This document shows, piece by piece, positions 1-10,131 of a stretch of DNA of 64,000 nucleotides. The stretch lies in assembly GCA_013396655.1 (NCBI GenBank), contig WBMV01003298.1, forward strand, positions 3,034,312 to 3,098,311, in the 5' to 3' direction. The notes under the pieces are model-generated. The model made no database searches. It was not told the DNA's origin and saw only the letters and a program-made list of their open reading frames with translations. The DNA comes from Campylorhamphus procurvoides (Eukaryota > Chordata > Aves > Passeriformes > Dendrocolaptidae). Within the stretch, counting starts at the first letter, position 1; each line of letters opens with the position of its first letter. The position numbers and the translations under genes are program-made.

Positions 1-1820
1 ACTGTCACTGCTGCCTGGTGCTGTGCTGCTGGCTTGGCATGGTGTGATAATGCCTTTCAGTCTGTTTGCCTCTGAGAAAATCAATAGACTAGTTCTGTCA
101 GGAGCCCTGGTGAGCATCAGGAGCCTTGTGCTTATTTCTCTCAGTCTCTGTCACAAATTACCTAAATATTAGCAGCAGATCCTCTGCTCTCCTGCAGTCC
201 AGTCTCCCCAGTCCCATGCACTGACTGACAGGGGATGGGAGGGTTGGAGTCATGTTTACCATAAATGGAAAGAACAAACACCAACTTTCTACAACTTCTG
301 CTTTTAAACTGAAGATTTTCATGTCAGGCTTTCTCTGCCGTTTATCAGATGTTTTGAAAGACTTCATATCACTTTTCCCCAGCTGCACCCTGGCTTTAGA
401 TGTCTCCTCTGTGACAAGAGCTGCCCAGTGGACCGCTGGACTGGAGACAAAGGAGGTAACACAGTGTTTCCCATGCAAAGAGCTGTAGCCAAACAACCTA
501 AAAAGGACAGGGCTCAATCTGTGCCTGAGGGCACTGAAGAGAAAGCAGGATAACCTGGTGGATCAAGAGGACTGGGGCACAGGGATTTCTGCCCCTTTGC
601 TCCTGTTCTGGGCACTTCCTTGCTCCAAGGCTACATGTCCTGCAGGATGAACGTTGTTAGAGGAGCATACATTGCCTTACAGTTTTAGTCACAGAAGATC
701 CTGGTGGGATGTCTCCTCGTTTGCATGTTGAGTGTGAGATGTTTCGATCTGGCTGTTTGTTTGATGTTTGTTTCTGACTCCCGTTGTCATAAACTCAGGA
801 CCATCTTGGCTCAGTTTGAGCTCCCAAAATTAGAGGCTTTTTTGGAAATGCAGCCCCTTATCTCTGTGTGAGATAAAACTTGCCATGTCAATGTAACTTT
901 TATCCCCAGGGTGGGATGCTGGGAGGACCACACAGCTTCAAATATTGAGCAGTGGCAAGTCAGCACTATGAGCAATTGTTGTGAGTCAACATTGAATCCC
1001 TGCCAAAGATGCCTTTTGCAAATAAAATTTAGCACTAATTTATCAATGGGTTAGTTCAAAACATGATGTAAACCACTCAGTACATAATGAATCCGTCTGG
1101 ATCGAAAGAAAATGGTCATAATGACTTTATTATAAATAAATACTATGTTTAAGTGCACCAAATCAATGTAAAGGCACTGCTGTGTTTATCCACTGCTAAG
1201 TTTGCTACTTTCTTTACTACCTGCGGCTGCCAGAGAAGGTTTTGTTACAGGGGTTTTTTTCTCATTTTGTTACCTTGACAAAACTGTCCACTCGTGTTCT
1301 TTACTCCTTGCTGTGCGGGTGCTTCAGTGACTCCCACGTAGAGCCAGCCCTGGCTCCTGCTGTTCAGAGAGCCTTGTGCCCACAGACACAGCTCTGCTCC
1401 CCAGCCTGCAGCCTAGCGGCACAAAAGCAACCCCCCCAAATTCCCTTCTGCATGCCACACTCTGCTTCTGTCAAGGCATTTTCTAGATCGCTGTGCCCAT
1501 GGTGATGGTAATCCCTCTGCTCTGCTGCCCAGAGCCGACCCTGGGGGAGAGACCACCTGAGTGCTCTCACATTCTGAAGCAAACATCAGCTGGATTTTTT
1601 GGAGCTTTCCCCGGAGTAACCCCTGCTCTCTGTGTGCATCTGCTCCAGCCCGATGCATCCTCACACTTGGGGCGGAGGGGTTGCTCAGTTTTGCGTTACT
1701 TTGGGCTTTTCCCCCCTTTGCTGGCCGGATTTCAGCAGTGCCACTGACAGTACCGTGATGCACAGCCGGTGTTCGGGGAGTGCCCCCGGACCGAAGGGTC
1801 CGAGTGATGGAACGGCTCTG
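1..1820. other. Non-coding flank, no gene recognised
   Basis: No reading frame here has recognisable protein similarity or paired splice sites, and the open frames are short and overlap on both strands. Composition is mixed, with GC and CpG content rising from about 1740 toward the minisatellite and gap. It could be sequence upstream of ITM2C or the start of its first intron; the sequence alone does not decide. Confidence 0.5.
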
Positions 1821-2002
1821 ACTGTCGGGGGCTATTCCGGGGGGGGAAGGACTGGTTGTGACTGTCGGGGGGCGATCACGGACGAGCCCCAGGGGACAGG
1901 ACCGGCTGTGGCTGTCGGGGGGTTGATCCCGGGAGACAGAACCGGCTGTGACTGTCAGGGGGCGATCCCAGGGGACAGGACCGGCTCTGACTGTCGGGGG
2001 GT
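1821..2002. repeat. GC-rich minisatellite, unit about 40 bp
   Basis: Imperfect tandem units begin with actgtcggggg at 1821, 1861, 1911 (first base changed), 1951 and 1990. Their lengths are about 40, 50, 40 and 39 bases. Most units end in a variant of ggacaggaccggctgtg. The array runs straight into the assembly gap, so its true length is unknown. GC-rich arrays of this kind are a common cause of gaps in bird assemblies. Confidence 0.85.
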
Positions 2003-2277
2003 NNNNNNNNNNNNNNNNNNNNNNNNNNNNNNNNNNNNNNNNNNNNNNNNNNNNNNNNNNNNNNNNNNNNNNNNNNNNNNNNNNNNNNNNNNNNNNNNNN
2101 NNNNNNNNNNNNNNNNNNNNNNNNNNNNNNNNNNNNNNNNNNNNNNNNNNNNNNNNNNNNNNNNNNNNNNNNNNNNNNNNNNNNNNNNNNNNNNNNNNNN
2201 NNNNNNNNNNNNNNNNNNNNNNNNNNNNNNNNNNNNNNNNNNNNNNNNNNNNNNNNNNNNNNNNNNNNNNNNNNNNN
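2003..2277. other. Assembly gap (275 Ns)
   Basis: This is a run of undetermined bases between the 40-bp minisatellite and a CpG-rich flank. The real missing length may differ from 275. Protein frames that cross it are artefacts. Because the flanks are CpG-rich and lie upstream of ITM2C exon 2, the gap is a plausible place for the missing ITM2C promoter and first exon, but nothing visible proves it. Confidence 0.95.
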
Positions 2278-2619
2278 GCGGAGGGCACCGGCAGCCCCCC
2301 GGCACCGCAGCGATGGTCAGTGCGGGCAGTGCCATCACAGCCCGTCCCGCTGCCCCGGGGAGCGTGTTCGCGGCTGGTCACACAGGGCGGATTGCAAATT
2401 GCAGCGTCTCCGGAGCCTTGGGGTTGGAGAAGGGGCAAGAGGAGGGAACGGGGGGTGCTGGAGGAAGATGAGGAGCGCACACAGCTCTCTGGATGCCGTG
2501 CAGGGAGATGGGGTTGTCGTGGCTATGTCAGGCTGCTCTGCTGGCTGCAGGTGGTGGGTAACAGGGCAGCAAGCACTCGTGTCTGTGGAGGCTGGGACCC
2601 TGCCAGGCTCAAGGGAATG
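2278..2619. other. CpG-rich flank of the gap
   Basis: This is a GC- and CpG-rich stretch, densest from 2278 to 2470, as seen near avian promoters. I looked for the expected start of ITM2C exon 1 (MVKISFQ-like) in all frames and did not find it. The ATG at 2313 leads to a peptide unlike ITM2C. It may be part of a CpG island whose core lies in the gap. Confidence 0.35.
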
Positions 2620-2820
2620 AGGGTGCTGGGGTATCCCTTGTGGTGCTGGGACATCCCTTGGGGGTGATGGGGCATCCCATTTGGGTACTGGGGTATCCCT
2701 TGTGGATGCTGGGTCATCCCTTGGGGGTAATGGGGCATCCCTTGGGGGTGCTGGAGCATCGCTTTTGGGTGCAGGGCCATCCCTTGTGGGTGCTGGGTCA
2801 TCCCTTGAGGGTGCAGGGCA
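2620..2820. repeat. Minisatellite, unit about 24 bp
   Basis: There are about eight to nine imperfect copies of a unit like gggtgctggggcatcccttg, with copies drifting in the spacer (gtg, ggg, tttg). It is unrelated in sequence to the 40-bp array across the gap, so two separate minisatellites flank the missing segment. Open frames through it are rich in repeated short peptides and are not taken as genes. Confidence 0.85.
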
Positions 2821-4852
2821 CGGCTGGAGCCCTGGGGTGCAGGTGTGTGAGCCCATCCAGACCATGAGCCAGGGCAGAGCTGTACCCCTGCCAGGGCTGG
2901 CACAGCCCGTGCCCTCTCAGGGTGCAATGGGCACTGTTGTGTTTGGTTAGGAGCTGGCTGTGCCTGAAGCGTCTTGTGCTGGAGAATCCCCAGCTTGTCC
3001 CACTGGGTGAATACCGCACTGCCCAGTGTCCTGAGCTGGACCCGACCCACAGCATCAAGCCTGCCTTGTTACGGTGCTTGCATTTCAGAGGAGGAGACCG
3101 AAATGGCATTTGTGTATTCCTCATAAATGCCCCGGGACGTGTGGGTGGTTTGATCATTTATTGAGCCCTAACATCTCCTGGCTCAAAAAGTGACGGCGGA
3201 GCTGCGGTTCTGCCCTGTTCCTGCAGCAGTGCAGAGCATCCCTCCTCGTGTGCCTCTCCGAGGGAGTGGGAATTCCCTGCCCTGGAGAGCTGCTCTGCAG
3301 CAGGGGCTTCAGGAGGCTGCTCAGTTCTGCAGAGAGTTCAGGGAGTCACCTCCATCCTAATGATCTCTCACATCACGCACGGATGTGCTTGCAGCTCTTG
3401 GCTGTGCTGTCAGGGTCGGAATGTGCTCGGTCTGTCATGGTTGCATTTATTAAGCTAACACATGGGAGCTGTATAGAGATCTGTAAGGGGGGAGCATGAC
3501 CAGCTGTCACCTCCCAGTGATTTCCTGACTTTATATTGCCTAGTTATAAACCAAGGTGGGAGGTTTTCCCCCGCCTTTGATGTCCAACCCCAAAAGTTGA
3601 CTATCATACTGGACTTACAGCTCATTCTGCCATTAAACCATCTCCACAGCCAGGAACTCAGTTCTTGTGCTGATCCTGCATGAGTTCAGGCAGGATCTGC
3701 CTTCTTCTCATGAGCACTGTGAGAAAAGGAGTTTAAAAAGTAATAAAATAAAAATAACAGAAGCTAATTTCTATCATTAGTGCTGCCAGATCCCAACAAC
3801 CAAAATTATTCTGATTCAGGTCCTGCCAGATGAATGAAATTGGCTTAGATAGCAAATAATAAATTTGGGGTTCTTTTTGTTGCCTTGGGCCTTTCTCTGA
3901 CTCCTGGGAGGTGCAGTGGTGTTCTTTTAAGCCCACATGGTCTACAAAGGAACTTTAAAACATGGATTTAGAACAAAGACTCTTCAACAGTGTCTTAATT
4001 CCAGCAGACAGACATGTAAGAACATCAGCATAAGACCCATGAAATAAGCGGAGGAGTGAGTTGCAGTAAGTCAGCGCATCATGAGAGTGTCCAGGGAGCA
4101 GCACATCCACTGGCATCAGGTGGCCTTTTACCTGATGCTGTTTTTCAGTCTGTCTGTGACACTGGATATTCTTTGGTATAGTTTTTACTTAGCTGGACCA
4201 TGGGGTGTTTGTTAAACACCCAGCTTGTGGGGTTGGTCTTTCCATAGCCGGGCTTTCTTGCCATGCTCGCCCTCCTGCTGCCAATAAATTCTGTTTGTGT
4301 GTGTCTTCCCCTAGCTGCCTTGCAGCAAAATGGCATTGGTGACATGCAAACAAGATGCTCTGCATTCCTCTCCTCTTTGATCTCATAGCTTCAATCCCAG
4401 TGATAGGAGCCAGGGCTGGGAAATGATTCAGTGGCAGCTTCCGCAGCCTGTGCATTTTGGCAGGTGCTCCGTGAATGCAAAGCTGCGGCAGGCAGGAAGA
4501 TGTCTGTGCTGCTCATGTGTCCTGAAAAGTAGTAGGGGAGGAGTCCTGCCAGCGAGCTCGCATGTGCTGAGCCTTGTTTGTCCCCTGTGCAGCTCAGTTT
4601 GAGTCAGAAAGAATATGCAATTTAAGCTCTTGTCAGAAAAATCCACATAATTTTGAGTCTGTTGCAACGTTTTAAGGGCTTATAAAAGAAACAATCTTGT
4701 TATTAGTAGGAGCTGTGGGGATGTAGCAGCACTGAGCAGCAGGCACTTTGAGCTTATACAGCCAGCAAAATACTTTGTTGTGTTCACTGGAAAAAATTTT
4801 TCCGATGCAAAGTAGTATTCAGTGAGTTTTAATTGAATTCCAGATTTATATG

Positions 4853-4870
4853 TATGTATATATATACATA
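4853..4870. repeat. Perfect 18-bp AT palindrome
   Basis: The sequence tatgtatatatatacata equals its own reverse complement. It sits in a short AT-rich patch and most likely arose as a small TA/TG microsatellite rather than a designed site. Confidence 0.7.
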
Positions 4871-5870
4871 TGCTGTGTTTTTAACTGCTCTGGGAAGTAT
4901 GGTCCTTACCATTGTGATGGATGGAACAAAGTAAAACCAACGGCTGGAGCTCTTCAGTCAAAATTCAGTTTGGGTTTTTTTTTGGCTGATTCCTTGTGAA
5001 CCCCTCTAATACTAGCAAGTCACTTGGCAGAGACAGTACAGGAGCCAGAGGAGAACGAGTTTCATTAAAATCTTCTGCTTCACGAGGTGTAAATGATAAG
5101 AACTGGAGGGAGGAGGAACCTCTCGTCCCCCTCGTGCTCTGCCCAACTCTCCGTGCCACTGGCCCGGGGAGGATCGTGCCTCAGACCATGGGAAGACATC
5201 TCTGTGCTGCAGGGGCTGCTTTCACAGAAACCTTTGGGGAGAGGAAGCAGAGAGCAGAGCCTGTTGTCCTGCCTCTGGGCAAGGCTGTGGTGAGACAGCG
5301 TGTGCAGTCGCGTTTGTCTCCAGCTTGCCAGCAGGATGAACACCAAGGGCAGGGCAGTGTCTGCTCAGCCCATGGCTCAGGTCTGACTGGTGGGAGAGAA
5401 GGGCTTTATGGGTGAAGCAGGAGACTGAGAGAGCTCTTTGCATACCCGCAGGCCTGGCAAGCCCACTGGAAACCCCTTGGCAGTGACTCATAGGCTTGGG
5501 GGCTGCGAGGGGCTTTCCAGGGTGCACACCGTGTCTGCTGCATGTGACTGATGTTCTGCTGTTGGTTGGTTGCAGTAACACCAGGCTTTGGTGTTGTGCC
5601 TCTCATCCCATCTGCACATTCCTAAAGACTTGACAAGACTCAGTGGTCTTTGGATTGCACCCTTCAGGGTTGTATGGAAAAGTTTCCCACAAGGAGCTAC
5701 TTGCTGCTTGGCACTGGGTCCATCCAAGCCTTCTGTCTCTCTGTGTGGTCTCTTTGTAGGCTGCACCTCAGGACCATTGTCTGGTGGGTGTCTCAGCCTC
5801 CTGCAGGGCTGAGGGCTGAGCTGCCCCAGCCTCCTCCTTGCTGCCAGCCCAGGGCACCAAGTGGCATGGA

Positions 5871-5910
5871 CCTGTTTAATAGAAATAGCCCCTGTTTAAT
5901 AGAAATAGCA
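5871..5910. repeat. 20-bp direct tandem duplication
   Basis: cctgtttaatagaaatagc occurs at 5871-5889 and again at 5891-5909. The two 20-bp units differ only in the last base. It looks like a recent small slippage or repair duplication, with no coding context. Confidence 0.85.
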
Positions 5911-8900
5911 GGGGAAAGCCCTGAAACTCACAGGGAAGTGTTTTCCCTATGGGGAGTTTGCCCCTCTGGTGCCCAGGAAACTCCTCGCTCTTCCCTGTGG
6001 CTGCCACTGCAGAACTGCACAGCAAGGAGCAGGTCTGTGGATGTGGAGCTCTTAGCAGACAGATAGTGTCTTGCTGTGTCCCTGCTCCCCTGCCTCTCCT
6101 GATGCTGCACAGTGAGCTGGGGCTGATTTGCACCTGCCTGAGCAAGGCCAGGAGGGCAAGGGCTTCTTCATGGTGGCATCAGAGCAGAGCAGGGCAAGCA
6201 GCAGTGCCACTTCTGGCCCTCCCAGGGGCACCTGTGCATCATGAACAGTGATGCTCCAGAGATGGGTTCCAGCACAAGGGGCAGGTGGAGGAGCAGTGGC
6301 TCTTGCTGGGCACGTGAAGCAGAGTCATGCCAGCTTGTGGGAGCTGCTGTGCCCATACAGTGCTGGGTCTTTTGAGCAACTTCCTTGCAGGATGCTGTGA
6401 GGTGGAAGACAGATGGCAAGGGAAAGGGATGTGAGGAAGAGTCTTTTAAACAGGCTTTTTCACTAAGCAAGCTGTAAATTCAGAGAGAGGGAGAAAAACT
6501 AGCTGGCAGCAATGTGGATTGATTATGCTCATTGACATGTTTGCAGGCTTGAGTCCAGGCTTGATGTTCCTGAGCTCCAGGTGTTCTCACCATGTTAAGG
6601 GCTCAGTTTAGGGATCTGAATATGGCAGAACCTGATTTGGAGAAGCAGCCTCCTGTAACAGAAAGTATGCCTGGCCTTTGCTCAACCCTCCTGTATCCAT
6701 GTGGGCTGAAGTGGTGACTGTGTCCTGTGTGGAGTCATCATCATAAACAGAATCACTGTCGTTGGTTCTTCATTCTCTGTGGCTTGTGGGTACCTTGGAA
6801 GCAGAGGGAAAGGGCCGAATTGGAAAAAAAGAATTGTCTCCAGACCCTTACAGGATCTGCTCTAATGAACTACTAGACTTGAGTATCTTACCAGACTCCA
6901 GACATGAATATTTGATATTCCAGCTGAGCATGACAAAGGACCTGGCTGAAACTGGCAGAGGGATTAGGACAGAGGGAATGTGTGTTCTGAGCAGAAATGT
7001 TGTAAATGTGACTGAATTCTGAAACATGGAGCTGTCTTTCACCAAAGAGATATAGACTGAAGAGCTGGAGACAGAGAAACTTGTAATGTCTGTCTGGAGG
7101 GGAGTGTTCTCCCAAGGCTAGGGGAGAGCTGGAGCCAGTGCAGCTTTGTGTGTAGGTGCTCTTTACATGGGAAGAACCTGTTGTGTTTACCTGCTTGGGA
7201 ACAGCTCTTTTTGTTTGTTTGTTTTGGGCAAAACACAGAAAGAATAAAAAGAGTTCTAAAGGGTGCAAATGAACTGAAAGTAAGCATGAGACAGAAGCTT
7301 TGCTACATACACAGCATATGTAGGTGCTGTGCTCTCTGGAAGGAGCTCTGTGCTGTGCAGTGATCAGACAAGGCTGGTTTCACCCTCTTGATGCACCGTG
7401 CTGCTCACTGGCTCTTTGGGAAGGGATGGCCTGTCCAGGTGTGTGTGGCTGCTCAGAGGAGGGGAACTGAGTACTCTGGCCACGTCTGGAGAGATGGAGC
7501 ATCTAGGGAGCTTGAGGTGTTTGTGCTACCAAATCTTTGCTCTTTAACAGGTTGCAATGAGATGGAAAAGACATTTTCACTTCTGGACGGGTATTTTCTT
7601 CCCAACTGATGTGTGGGAGACTAGGCATGTTTTGGGTTTTTTTAATGCCAGTGTTACCATTTGAGGGAGGACAGTGTGAGGGTGTTGGGGTTTTTAACTC
7701 CTCTCTCTGCGCTTGATTTTCAGAGTTGTCTTCCTTGCTGCCATGCCCTACCTTTCAAGTCAGTTTGAACAACAAAGAGAAGGGTAAATTTGCCTCCTCT
7801 CTTGCTGTTGTTAAACTAGACACCATTTCTTTGTGGTGAATTTTCAAGTGTAGAATTCACTGTCAGAGTTTTCCTCCACCGTTGCTGGGAGAGATAATCA
7901 CTGTCAGTGTTCTGAAAGGGAGCAGTGACTTCATTTGATGCTGTGACACTGTCTAAGTCCTGATTTTCAGGGAAGAGGCAAGTGCTGTAACCTGAAATCT
8001 GGTTCCTTGTTAAGATGATTCAGCTTGAACTCCAGGAAAGCCTGGACTCTGACCCCTCTGCTTGGAGTGAACAGTACAGATTTATGGCTGTGATTCCCCC
8101 TCTTGTCTGAGGAACCAGCAGAAGGCAATACCTTGGCTGTTCCAGCCTGTAAGCATCTTAGGCATGGCTGTGTCCTCATTTCTCCCAGCCTTTTGGGAAT
8201 GAGTCATGTCTAGGAAGAGTGAGGTGGGACAGCGATGACTTAACTGGCCACAGCCAGATCAGCAGTACTTGGCTTGCTCTTGGTGGGACCCAGAATGGCT
8301 AATTTGACCATCTCAGCCTGACTGTAGAAGCTCAGAGGTGGGTGCTGTAATTTTAAACTGTACACTTTTTTACACCCCAAAACTGTACAGACATGAAGCT
8401 CCCTGGGGGGAGCAGTGGTTAGAGCCCAGTGGTGGTGGGCAGGTGAGTCGTATGCCCAGTTGTTGCTCTTCTGGGCTGCTTCATTAGGATCCAAAGGCAT
8501 CACTGACAGTGAAAAACTGCAAGTGAAATCACGTGAAATCTTTGGATGTGTCTTTTCCTTGTCATGTTTTCTGCTTTCAAATGTGTTGAGACAGCACCTG
8601 ATCCTTTGCCTCGCTTGCAAAATCAGCCTCTAGCTCTCTTGGCTTTTGCCCAGGACTCCCTGGGTTGCTTTATGGGTTGGAAGGTGGGTTTGTTTTATAT
8701 TGGAGCAACTGTACACTTTTATTCTGGGAGAAGGGGAGTGTGTCCTGCTGTCATGCCATGGGACAGCTTGTCCCTTTGGTGGGGAGGTCAGGCTGGTGGC
8801 TTGCTTCTGCTCAGGTCATTAATGAAGGTGGAAACAAGCAGACTGGTTTTGGTAGCAGCTTCTCTTCCCTTCACCTGGGAGAAGAAGGAAGATTCAGCTA

Positions 8901-10102
8901 CACCAAGAAAGAGATGAAAACTGTTGGCATTTGCTTACCTCAGCTTCTCAGCATTCTTCAAGATTTTTGGCATTTGTTAAAGGTCTTTTAAGGAGTCAGG
9001 TGTCTGCCCACCTGAATATGTCTTTACCTTTGAATCAAGTCTCTCTTTAACTTTGCCAGCCTCTCAGTTTGAGAGCTTCCCCCATTCCCAGAGCAGCCAC
9101 TCTGCTTTGCTCTTGCTTGACCTGCCTTTTGTCCTTAATGGCTTTAATGGTTTTGAGACCCAGTGCCAAAGCTTAACCTCCATTAGTCTCCTGGAGAAAA
9201 TTCCTATTATTTTAATGATACCCCCGCCTTCAGGGGTGCAGAAAAAACCCCTCTGGCCTTCACATGGCTGTGCTTACCCCTTCCCTCCCCCAGGTGAGGT
9301 CTGCCCAGGTGCTCCAGAGCCTTTTTAGCTGTGGTGTCAGAGCTGCTCCATGACAAGGACTGATTTTCCCCACTGTCACAGTGAGTAGCACTGGATTTCT
9401 GGAAATCAGGTCGTGTTTATCAGACTGTATTTTGTCAGTCAGGCTGTTGTTAAATGCCCCGGTTGGGACATTTTTTTGCCACTTCGTAACAGCTGTTTAT
9501 TTTCTCTCTGCCTGCCCGTCTGTTCAGCCTGATGCTCAGGGCCTTAGCCATGTGCCTGGTAAGAACAGCCTTATTTTTACAAGGGGCTTTGTTGGCTCTG
9601 CTCATGCTCTGAATGGTTTTGCTCCTGGGAAAAGGAGAGGGAGGCTGGAATCCTTCCAGCTGGAAGTTGTTGTGCCTCTGCCAAAAAAATAATAAAAAAA
9701 AATATGGAAATGAATTCCTCACCCCTGTGCAAAGAGGGAGGAGAAACAGCCCCTTCGTTCCAGAAAGGGATGGAAAAAGGAGAAAAGAGGGGGATTTATA
9801 TCTCTCTTGCTGATGAGGGAGAAGGAAGATATGATCAGTGAGTGCTTTGGAGCTCCCACATGCCAGGCTGCATTTTTAACACCCTGCTGTCTTTGTCGTA
9901 TAGCAACAAAGCTGGGGGTTTTAATTAGCCAGTGGTTGGTTTTGATATTTTAATTTCCAGCGCTGCAAAGTGACTCCTGAGGCAGGTGGCTTTGTTGCTA
10001 GTCATGTGCTGTGGTGTTGTTTAAAGGTGTGATTAGATTCATTTATTGCAACCTTTTTGCCTTTGGCTGTGGTAGCCTCTTAATTACAGGCTGGGTTTGG
10101 TG

Positions 10103-10131
10103 TTTTTTTTTTTTCTTTTTTTTTTTTTTTT
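10103..10131. repeat. Poly-T tract
   Basis: Twelve T, one C, then sixteen T. It is followed by gtttccag, which resembles a splice acceptor, but I found no recognisable exon downstream. It could be the tail of a retroposed minus-strand copy or simple slippage. A short TA/TG run follows at about 10249-10268. Confidence 0.8.

Larger units (their letters stand above)
2821..10102. other. Long non-coding stretch, probable ITM2C intron 1 or upstream
   Basis: No coding exon was recognised on either strand. The sequence has the TG/CTG-rich look of avian intronic DNA. Minor features are an 18-bp perfect AT palindrome at 4853-4870 and a 20-bp direct duplication at 5871-5910. If ITM2C exon 1 lies in the 2003-2277 gap, this is intron 1; otherwise part of it is intergenic. 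Confidence 0.45.

Noticed and set aside
1413..2480. A 355-codon minus-strand open frame
   Set aside because: It runs through 275 undetermined bases and a tandem repeat. The visible parts have repeat-derived or no recognisable protein similarity.
2313..2480. ATG in the CpG-rich flank as the start of ITM2C exon 1
   Set aside because: The peptide (MVSAGSAITA...) does not match the ITM2C N terminus beyond the first two residues.
2523..3050. A 175-codon minus-strand frame with repeated HPQGM-like peptides
   Set aside because: The peptide repeats are just the 24-bp minisatellite translated; nothing recognisable surrounds them.
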